Positions 13,648 through 18,558 of a stretch of DNA of 18,558 nucleotides are shown piece after piece; the first letter of the stretch is position 1; each line of letters begins with the position of its first letter. A program made the translations under genes and the position numbers. A model generated the notes under the pieces. It had not been told where the DNA came from and did no database searches. It saw only the letters and a program-made list of their open reading frames with translations. This DNA comes from CAZBQC01 sp964494015 (lineage in GTDB: Bacteria > Bacillota_I > Bacilli_A > RF39 > UBA660). Where the stretch lies: positions 1 to 18,558 of the forward strand of contig CAZBQC010000020.1 of assembly GCA_964494015.1 (NCBI GenBank), read 5' to 3'.

Positions 13648-13833
13648 ATTATTTCGTTCTCTTTTTCTAGCATTTTTGATACCAGCTTTTTTAGCTTCTC
13701 TTCTTCTTTTGCCAGGTTTATCATATGCTTCTCTCTTTTTAATTTCTGAAGGGATACCGTCTCTAGCTACTTTTTGCTTAAATTTTCTAAGTGCCATGTC
13801 TATATTACCGTTCTTTACAGCAACCTGTGTCAT
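13639..13833 (-). CDS. rpsU: 30S ribosomal protein S21
   Basis: 64 residues from ATG 13831-13833. GGGAGGG lies 7 nt upstream, and the nine-residue extension from 13860 covers that site and is rejected. The sequence is typical bacterial S21: MTQVAVKNGNIDMALRKFKQ, GIPSEIKKREAYDKPGKRRR and a basic tail. It sits on the small-subunit platform near the anti-Shine-Dalgarno end of 16S rRNA. In many Firmicutes it is near dnaG/rpoD or yqeY; here it stands alone with its own promoter and terminator. Confidence 0.95.
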   Translation of the reverse strand: MTQVAVKNGNIDMALRKFKQKVARDGIPSEIKKREAYDKPGKRRREAKKAGIKNARKRERNNRD

Positions 13834-13864
13834 TTTTAATCCCTCCCTTCGCTTTTTCAAAACG

Positions 13865-13893
13865 ATTATAGCAAATTTTTATTGAATAATCAA
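13865..13893 (-). promoter_or_regulatory. Sigma-A extended -10 promoter of rpsU
   Basis: Minus strand: TTGATT (13888-13893), 17-nt spacer ending in TTTGC, then TATAAT (13865-13870). The spacer end and -10 match the rpsT promoter. Confidence 0.85.
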
Positions 13894-13939
13894 CAAAAAT
13901 ATACATATTTCTCTCAAAAATATTGTATGCAGGCAATAT

Positions 13940-13961
13940 AAAAAGGTCAAATGACCTTTTT
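13940..13961 (-). terminator. Terminator of the bacteriocin operon
   Basis: Stem AAAAGGTCA / TGACCTTTT followed by a T run on the minus strand. It begins at the stop codon of the 53-aa peptide gene, and no further gene follows before the rpsU promoter. Confidence 0.85.
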
Positions 13962-14121
13962 AACAGCTTACAAAATGATATAAATTTCTAATAAATGTTC
14001 CGGTAAAGGTGCCTAAATTAAAAAGAAATCTAATCATTAATTCGGTAAAATAAGCAAGAAATGGTGCTGAAATAATTAATAAAATAATTTTAATAACTTT
14101 TTTATTAATTATAGTTGACAC
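13960..14121 (-). CDS. 53-aa hydrophobic cationic peptide, candidate bacteriocin immunity protein or third peptide
   Basis: 53 residues from a GTG at 14119-14121, with AAAGGA about 6 nt upstream inside the preceding gene, whose end it overlaps by 13 nt in another frame. The N-terminus is basic (STIINKKVIKI) and leads into a membrane segment (about 9-26) and a second amphipathic or hydrophobic stretch (27-51). It has no Gly-Gly leader, so it is not an exporter substrate of the usual kind. Its end reads GTFTG at 37-41, then R45, then a final C53, resembling the ends of the two precursor peptides. Last-gene position and composition suggest producer immunity; a leaderless or Sec-exported third bacteriocin component is the alternative. 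I do not recognise a named family. Confidence 0.7.
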   Translation of the reverse strand: MSTIINKKVIKIILLIISAPFLAYFTELMIRFLFNLGTFTGTFIRNLYHFVSC

Positions 14122-14276
14122 ATTTTTCCTTTAGTTACTCTAATAATCGCGGTTCCAACACTTCGACCAATATCTAATATCGTCTTCAGCAAACTATTAA
14201 AAGAATTTAGCAATGTCCCTGAAATACTCAATCCCCCATCGATCATTAGTAACTCTTCTTTATTTAATTTGTTCAT
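14109..14276 (-). CDS. Double-glycine bacteriocin precursor, peptide B
   Basis: 55 residues from ATG 14274-14276 with AAGGAG 8 nt upstream. The leader MNKLNKEELLMIDGG (1-15) is a textbook double-glycine leader with the spaced hydrophobic residues L, L, I read by C39 peptidases, so cleavage after G15 is expected. The mature 40-residue peptide (LSISGTLLNSFNSLLKTILD...) is an amphipathic, net cationic helix with GRSVG at 37-41, a GxxxG helix-pairing motif as in two-peptide class IIb bacteriocins. A single Cys is at position 53, third from the end. It pairs with peptide A 33 nt upstream in the same operon as the exporter. The target is unknown. Confidence 0.85.
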   Translation of the reverse strand: MNKLNKEELLMIDGGLSISGTLLNSFNSLLKTILDIGRSVGTAIIRVTKGKMCQL

Positions 14277-14309
14277 TTACTTTTCTCCTTATAATTTAAT
14301 TTTAGTATG

Positions 14310-14450
14310 TTATTTATTACATTTTAAAGGCCTGACAACGCCATCGATGACACCGGCTATAAATGTTATTAAAGCACCTATTCCGATGGCTGCCCAGACA
14401 GAAATACCACCATTTATTTCGTATAATGATGTTTCATCTAATTTAATCAT
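14310..14450 (-). CDS. Double-glycine bacteriocin precursor, peptide A
   Basis: 46 residues from ATG 14448-14450 with AAAGGAGG 6 nt upstream, inside the end of the accessory gene, which it overlaps by 8 nt. The leader MIKLDETSLYEINGG (1-15) has a Gly-Gly cleavage site. The mature 31-residue peptide starts ISVWAAIGIGALITF, is strongly hydrophobic, and contains GVIDG at 33-37 (GxxxG) followed by VVRPLK and a single Cys at 44, third from the end. Both the leader and the GxxxG resemble class IIb (two-peptide) bacteriocins, which form paired membrane-spanning helices. Encoded next to a C39-peptidase exporter, it is almost certainly an exporter substrate; antibacterial activity and pairing with peptide B are inference. 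Confidence 0.88.
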   Translation of the reverse strand: MIKLDETSLYEINGGISVWAAIGIGALITFIAGVIDGVVRPLKCNK

Positions 14451-14898
14451 TTTCCCCTCCTTTGATAAGTTCTAATAAAATATTAATTAGTCTTTTTCTG
14501 GCGACTAAAATTCTAATTTTTGTATTATAGTTTTTTAGATTAATACTCTTATCCAGATTAATCTTTAAATTTAAAGTCTGATAAATTATCCCTTCTTGAT
14601 AAAGATATTTTTCACTGATGTTTGTTACTTTATATAAGTAAGTCTGATTAGCAATGAGAATTTTCTCGTGTTGTAAAATCTTATTTAGATCTTTAGGATT
14701 GACGTTGATAATTAAATTATTTCTTTCCGTCACTAATCCCTCATTAAGATAATATTGAGAATAAAAACATTTAAAAATAATTATCATTAGAGCAAAAAAT
14801 GGAATTATGATGAGAAGTAAATATTTAAAATAAGGTATTTTAAGTTCCAACTTTTTATTTTGCCAATAATCTTTAATATCGATCCAGTTAACATTCAT
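14443..14898 (-). CDS. Short membrane-fusion-like (HlyD/LcnD-type) bacteriocin export accessory protein
   Basis: 151 residues from ATG 14896-14898 (or 155 from ATG 14908-14910; neither has a strong ribosome site, and both lie within the end of the exporter gene, so translation is coupled). One membrane helix at about 26-47 follows a short cytoplasmic N-terminus with Trp (NWIDIKDYWQNKK). The rest should be outside the membrane: beta-type stretches (NNLIINVNPKDLNKIL, QTLNLKINLD) and a basic closing segment (RILVARKRLINILLELIKG), like the ends of HlyD/LcnD proteins. Normal accessory proteins are some 400 residues or more and contain long coiled coils, which are absent here. Assignment rests mainly on its place between exporter and precursor genes. 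Confidence 0.68.
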   Translation of the reverse strand: MNVNWIDIKDYWQNKKLELKIPYFKYLLLIIIPFFALMIIIFKCFYSQYYLNEGLVTERNNLIINVNPKDLNKILQHEKILIANQTYLYKVTNISEKYLYQEGIIYQTLNLKINLDKSINLKNYNTKIRILVARKRLINILLELIKGGEND

Positions 14899-16975
14899 AC
14901 AGACAACCATCTTCTAACTTATATTTTCGATTGAATAGATCAATATTGTCGAAACGATGTGAAATTACGATGATAGTTTTATTGTAGTACTCTTCAAATA
15001 AGTTTTTTAAAATCTGTCGTTCTTTCCCAACATCCAATTGATTTAATCCCTCATCAATGATGTAGAGGTTACTTTCTTTAAGAAGAGCTCGAGCTAAAAT
15101 AATTCTTTGTCGTTCTCCACCTGACAGATTAAAACCATTTTCTTCTAAGAGAAAATCATAACTCATGTTATTCTTGTCAGTTATTTCATCGACCAGTGTC
15201 AGTTTATTAATTCTTAAAAACTTTTCATAATCAACTTCTTTATCCAAAACAATATTATTGTATATTGAATCAGTAAATAAAGTTTCTGACTGCGAAACGT
15301 AACATATATTATTACGAAATTCCAGTAAATTATAGTTTTTTAATTCTTTACTATCGAAATAAATACTCCCCTCGTAATCATCAAAGTATTTCAATAATAT
15401 TTTAACAAAAGTACTTTTTCCACTACCACTTTCCCCAAATAACATAACTTTATCGCCACTTTTTATTTCTAAATTCAAATTTTTTAAGATTTTATTTTTA
15501 TAATTATAGGTATACTCTAAATTTTTAACAAGAACATTCCCTTTCAATCCTTGACCTATATATTTGTTATCGATCTCTAATTTTTCGTGGTCGAGATCAT
15601 ATAATTCTAAAACTCTTTTAATCGCTATCTTACTCGAACTAAAAACCATTTCTAGATTGATAATATTTTTGATTGGTTCCCAGAAATAAATTAATAAACT
15701 CTGATAAGTAATCAAAGTACCTAAACTAAGTTTCTGTTTTAAAACTAGGTTAGTTCCTATCAATAAAATGACGGCTAAACCAACCAGATTAATCAGTTCT
15801 TTAAAAAAATTAGCTCGATGATAAAGTTGATAGAATTTATAACTACTGTTTGAAAACTTATTAAATTTCGTAGCTAACTTTTCTTTTGCTCCTTCTTCAT
15901 AGGTTAATCCTTTAATAGTTTCAAATCCACCAATAGTTTCAATCAAGTGAGTATTGACATAAGCTAAATGTTCATGAGATTTCAAGATTTGCTTTTTCAA
16001 TAACGGATTAAAAATAGCAATGACTAAAAGATATAAAAGTGTAATCATAATAGCAATCACAGTTAATTGAGTATTGATCTTAAATAAGGTTATTAAAACA
16101 AATAACACCAGTGTAAAATCGACAGAAATGGTGACTAAAAAATTACTTAGTACCTCTCTAATACTACCTAAGTCATTAATCCTCGATATTATTTCACCAG
16201 TAGTTCGATTTCTATAATACAAATAAGGAAGTGATATGATGTGCCGGTAAATATCTTTTATTAGCGTCTTATCGAGATGATGATTGATAAAATTAATTAA
16301 TTGGTGACGAAACAAATCAGCTAAAACCTTAATGAAAATTAAAACAAGCATAATCAAACCAATAATCTTTAAATTAGCATTGGTATTATATATTAAAATA
16401 TTATCGACAAGTATTTTAAAATAAAAAGATGTGACAATATTTAAAATTGTATATGTGATTGATAAGATAAATATGATAATAAAAATTTGATAATAATTGT
16501 GGATGATATTGATAATCATTTCTTGAAATGATTTTTTATTTTTAATAATAGGAATCTTTTTAATAGGATTAAAAATGAAGTAGTTATTAGTAGTTATGCT
16601 TTTCCATTCATTAAAGGTATAAGTTTTTATTCCCTTACCTGGATCGCCAACAATAATTTTTTGATGTTTTTGATCAATCTGATAAATCACGACAAAATGT
16701 TTGTAGCTTTTATCGATAATGACATGCGCGATCAGTGGAGCGAGTTCATTTTTTAAGTTTTCAATCTCTCCTTTGATGCCATAGGCATCAAAACCCAATT
16801 TTTTCGCAGCATCGATCAGATGATAGGCAGTTACACCGTTTTTAGTGGTTCTAGTCAGCATACGTAAACACTCTTTTGATACATCCCCCTTATAGTATCG
16901 AATAATAGTAAGTAATGCACTGACACCACAATCTTTCAAATCATCTTGCTTAATAAGATAATATTTCTTTCGCAC
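14888..16975 (-). CDS. Bacteriocin peptidase-ABC exporter (PCAT, LagD/ComA type)
   Basis: 695 residues, a usual length for peptidase-containing ABC transporters. The C39 domain (1-130) has Q10, catalytic C16 (QDDLKDCGVSALLTIIRYY), H93 (YKHFVV) and D111 (GDPGKG), all intact. Six membrane helices lie between about 160 and 435. The nucleotide-binding domain has Walker A GESGSGKST (514-522), signature LSGGERQR (617-624), Walker B LYIIDE (637-642) and H673. The residues after Walker B are GLNQLD instead of the common ATSALD, a mild oddity. It should cut double-glycine leaders and export the peptides. The start is GTG at 16973-16975, preceded by AAGGAGGTGAT, a full anti-Shine-Dalgarno match. It is the first gene of the five-gene operon, and the precursors come last. 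Confidence 0.95.
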   Translation of the reverse strand: MRKKYYLIKQDDLKDCGVSALLTIIRYYKGDVSKECLRMLTRTTKNGVTAYHLIDAAKKLGFDAYGIKGEIENLKNELAPLIAHVIIDKSYKHFVVIYQIDQKHQKIIVGDPGKGIKTYTFNEWKSITTNNYFIFNPIKKIPIIKNKKSFQEMIINIIHNYYQIFIIIFILSITYTILNIVTSFYFKILVDNILIYNTNANLKIIGLIMLVLIFIKVLADLFRHQLINFINHHLDKTLIKDIYRHIISLPYLYYRNRTTGEIISRINDLGSIREVLSNFLVTISVDFTLVLFVLITLFKINTQLTVIAIMITLLYLLVIAIFNPLLKKQILKSHEHLAYVNTHLIETIGGFETIKGLTYEEGAKEKLATKFNKFSNSSYKFYQLYHRANFFKELINLVGLAVILLIGTNLVLKQKLSLGTLITYQSLLIYFWEPIKNIINLEMVFSSSKIAIKRVLELYDLDHEKLEIDNKYIGQGLKGNVLVKNLEYTYNYKNKILKNLNLEIKSGDKVMLFGESGSGKSTFVKILLKYFDDYEGSIYFDSKELKNYNLLEFRNNICYVSQSETLFTDSIYNNIVLDKEVDYEKFLRINKLTLVDEITDKNNMSYDFLLEENGFNLSGGERQRIILARALLKESNLYIIDEGLNQLDVGKERQILKNLFEEYYNKTIIVISHRFDNIDLFNRKYKLEDGCLYEC

Positions 16976-16985
16976 TTTATCACCT

Positions 16986-17008
16986 CCTTAACAATATCAT
17001 TGCTAAGG
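16986..17008 (-). promoter_or_regulatory. Leader hairpin overlapping the exporter Shine-Dalgarno sequence
   Basis: On the mRNA CCTTAGCAAT and ATTGTTAAGG pair over 10 bp (one G-U) around loop GAT. The 3' arm runs into the AGGAGG (16983-16988), covering its first three bases. The hairpin could lower translation of the exporter or mark an attenuation point. The 70 nt upstream (17009-17080) are extremely A/T-rich, with no clear sigma-A promoter that I can see. Confidence 0.5.
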
Positions 17009-17080
17009 AAAGATAAAAAATCCTAGATAAAAGTTAAAAAATATATTTTATATATTAAAAATTTTATATTTAATGAATAT

Positions 17081-17103
17081 AAAAACGACTTTCTGTCGCT
17101 TTT
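17081..17103 (-). terminator. Terminator of the repeat-protein gene
   Basis: Stem AAAAGCGAC / GTCGTTTTT (one G-U) around loop AGAAA with a T run on the minus strand, about 30 nt after the stop. It separates this gene from the bacteriocin operon. Confidence 0.75.
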
Positions 17104-17134
17104 AGATAACTATAATAATTAAATAATCTTAGAT

Positions 17135-18361
17135 TCAATCGTTTTTTAATACTTTTTTCCTTATTTCTGAAAATGTTTGTGGCGCAATATCATTTAAATC
17201 TATAGTTTCTGAACCATATATTATTTCATTGATTAATCGGGCATAACTACCATCATTATTATAAATGTAACAACTATTTGTAAGAGCAACTGACAGACTT
17301 TTTGCTTGATCTGCTCCCACATCTAGCATAGCTTTTATTGCTTGTTCATATTTTCCAGCTTGATTTTCTATTAAATGTAGATCTTTAAGCACATTTTTCA
17401 TCACATCTGCTTTATTTACTTCCACAGCTAATATAGCTTTTATCGCTTGTTCATATTTTCCTGTTTGATCATCTATTAAATTGCGATTTGTAAGAATATC
17501 ATATGACATAATATATAATTTATTGGCTTCCACATCTAGCATAGCCTTTATTGCTTGTCCATATTTTCCTGTTTTATCTTTAATTAAATCGCTATTTGCA
17601 AGAACACAGAATGCCATATTTGCTGCTTTATGTACTTCCACATCTAACATGACCTTTATCGCTTGTCCATATTTTCCTGTTTTATCAGCTATTAAATTGC
17701 GATTTGTAAGAATACGATTTGACATAGTCCATGATTTATCTGCTCTCACATCTATTATAGCCCTTATCGCTTGTTCATATTTTCCTGTTTTATCAGCTAT
17801 TAAATACGGTTCGATTAGCACATGTTGCATATCAGCTACTTTATCTGCTTCCACATCTAATATAGCATTTATCGCATATTCATATTTTCCTGTTTTATCA
17901 GCTATTAAATCGCCAAATGTAAGAATGTATGACATAGTGATGATCTTTGACATTTCAACAGCAATTATAGCCCTTATTGCTTTATCATGTTTTCCAGTTT
18001 GGTCATCTATTAAATTCTTACTTCTAAGAATATTTGATATAAATAATGCTTTTACTACTTGCTCTACTTTTGCTGGCTTTGCATCCAGCAAATCTTTTAT
18101 TGCTTGCTCAAGTTTATCAGTTGAATGTTCAAGATAAATGACCTTTAGCATTTCTGATCCTATTAGTACAACTTTTTCGACATTATTAAATATCAAATTA
18201 AGAATATCTCTATTTCCAGTTCTTTTTAGTTCCACAAAAATTTTACAAAAATAATCCAAATTATTTTCATCAATTTTTTTTAATATATCCAGTTGCCTTG
18301 TCTCATCAATTCCTAATTCTTCCATTTCTGAAATGAAATTAACCAACCAATTTTTTTTCAT
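17135..18361 (-). CDS. Unrecognised protein of 35-36-residue tandem repeats
   Basis: 408 residues; no named family recognised. The N-terminal ~80 residues are helical and charged (WLVNFISEMEELGIDETRQLDILKKID). From residue 117 to 364 there are seven clear repeats, each with the pattern LIxDxTGKYEQAIKAxLDVEADKAxxM and a variable tail (often LTNRN). A degenerate copy lies near 82-116 and a last broken copy near 365-400 (NNDGSYARLINEI). The repeat is probably a two-helix solenoid unit with a GKY turn, suited to protein binding. There is no signal peptide or membrane segment, so it is likely cytoplasmic. The ATG has GGAGGG upstream and a near-consensus promoter. Upstream of the bacteriocin operon but ended by its own terminator, so a shared role is not shown. 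Confidence 0.8.
   Translation of the reverse strand: MKKNWLVNFISEMEELGIDETRQLDILKKIDENNLDYFCKIFVELKRTGNRDILNLIFNNVEKVVLIGSEMLKVIYLEHSTDKLEQAIKDLLDAKPAKVEQVVKALFISNILRSKNLIDDQTGKHDKAIRAIIAVEMSKIITMSYILTFGDLIADKTGKYEYAINAILDVEADKVADMQHVLIEPYLIADKTGKYEQAIRAIIDVRADKSWTMSNRILTNRNLIADKTGKYGQAIKVMLDVEVHKAANMAFCVLANSDLIKDKTGKYGQAIKAMLDVEANKLYIMSYDILTNRNLIDDQTGKYEQAIKAILAVEVNKADVMKNVLKDLHLIENQAGKYEQAIKAMLDVGADQAKSLSVALTNSCYIYNNDGSYARLINEIIYGSETIDLNDIAPQTFSEIRKKVLKND
17270..18013 (-). repeat. Seven in-frame tandem repeats of 105-108 bp
   Basis: Units start at residues 117, 152, 187, 223, 259, 295 and 330 of the host gene, with lengths of 35, 35, 36, 36, 36, 35 and 35 codons. The DNA block reading ATATTTTCCTGTTTTATC on the plus strand recurs with few changes in the central copies. 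Such near-identical tracts can gain or lose units by recombination. Confidence 0.85.
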
Positions 18362-18385
18362 TATTTTCCCTCCTAAACATTTTTT

Positions 18386-18414
18386 ATACTATCATTCTTA
18401 GATAATTTTGTCAA
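18386..18414 (-). promoter_or_regulatory. Near-consensus promoter of the repeat-protein gene
   Basis: Minus strand: TTGACA (18409-18414), 17-nt spacer ending in TGA, TAGTAT (18386-18391), an extended -10. It is the best sigma-A promoter in the window and lies 25 nt before the ATG. Confidence 0.88.
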
Positions 18415-18463
18415 ACAAATTGATATAAAGGACTTGAATAGAAGTAACTAATGACATTAAAGA

Positions 18464-18486
18464 TAAAAAAAGAAGAAAAATCTTCT
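18464..18486 (-). terminator. Terminator of the gene entering from the right edge
   Basis: Stem AGAAGA / TCTTCT around a 4-nt loop followed by a 7-T run on the minus strand, starting at the TAG of the partial gene. Confidence 0.7.
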
Positions 18487-18558
18487 AGTAATTGAAAACG
18501 ATCTGTTCTTCTCTTTCGACCACCTCAGGAATACTTTCTAAGCTGTTTAATCGATAGG
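18485..18558 (-). CDS. C-terminal end of an unidentified gene (partial)
   Basis: Only the last 23 codons are inside the window: YRLNSLESIPEVVE, then REEQIVFNY and TAG. The other two frames on this strand hit stops within 11 codons, and a terminator follows at once, which supports this frame. It is too short to name. Confidence 0.55.
   Translation of the reverse strand, partial: YRLNSLESIPEVVEREEQIVFNY

Noticed and set aside
14269..14475. Plus-strand open frame over the bacteriocin precursor genes
   Set aside because: Minus-strand peptides have clear Gly-Gly leaders and strong ribosome sites; the plus frame has neither.
17270..18013. CRISPR-like array
   Set aside because: Period of 105-108 bp divisible by three, coding in frame, no unique spacers of 30-40 bp and no cas genes.
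17481..18137. Long plus-strand open frame (218 codons) opposite the repeat gene
   Set aside because: It is the reverse of the tandem repeats, so absence of stops is inherited from the repeat unit. The minus-strand frame has a promoter, ribosome site and terminator.
1..18558. tRNA, rRNA, insertion sequences or prophage genes
   Set aside because: No cloverleaf-type sequence, rRNA segment, transposase frame or terminal inverted repeat was recognised by reading both strands; weak candidates could still be missed without a search tool.

Overview
The window is AT-rich DNA from a low-GC Gram-positive bacterium of the Bacilli / Erysipelotrichia type. The genetic code is standard: TGA is used as a stop, for example at the 4-nt overlap near position 10090. 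The organism is probably an endospore former. It carries a germination protease (gpr) beside rpsT, an arrangement known from Bacillus, a YqfQ/VrrA-type spore protein and a small Tyr/Gly-rich coat-like protein. Two promoters look like mother-cell sigma-E/K sites. The genus cannot be named from the sequence alone; a reduced-genome gut lineage is a plausible guess.

Left third (1-8240). A yqfQ-like spore gene on the plus strand converges on a long minus-strand operon: dnaG, rpoD, four extra sigma-70 genes in tandem, then trmK. The dnaG-rpoD-trmK backbone is classical. The array of four full-length RpoD paralogs between rpoD and trmK is the most striking feature. All four lack region 1.1, share a changed region 3, and lose promoter-contact residues step by step with distance from rpoD.

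Middle (8240-13870). This is housekeeping and short transcription units: a NifU-like Fe-S scaffold, an unrecognised protein with one or two possible PemK/MazF-like beta domains, a CPBP membrane protease coupled to a membrane-anchored metallophosphoesterase, a coat-like miniprotein, gpr, rpsT, a membrane-anchored transglutaminase-like protein and rpsU. Several promoters share an almost identical extended -10 sequence (AATTTGCTATNAT).

Right third (13940-18558). A compact minus-strand bacteriocin operon runs from a C39-peptidase ABC exporter (PCAT) through a very short membrane-fusion-like accessory protein to two double-glycine precursor peptides and a 53-aa hydrophobic peptide. The three small genes were located by direct translation. 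Both precursors carry GxxxG, as in two-peptide class IIb bacteriocins. All three small products end in a common GxxxG...R...C pattern. Translational overlaps couple several genes, and a hairpin overlaps the first Shine-Dalgarno sequence. Upstream lies a separately transcribed gene of unknown function made of 35-36-residue tandem repeats. The right edge holds the last 23 codons of another minus-strand gene.

Proposed logic (inference): the exporter cleaves both peptides after Gly-Gly and secretes them, and the 53-aa protein protects the producer or is a third component. The sigma array may give this organism several RpoD-like promoter specificities, and no other gene in the window explains it.
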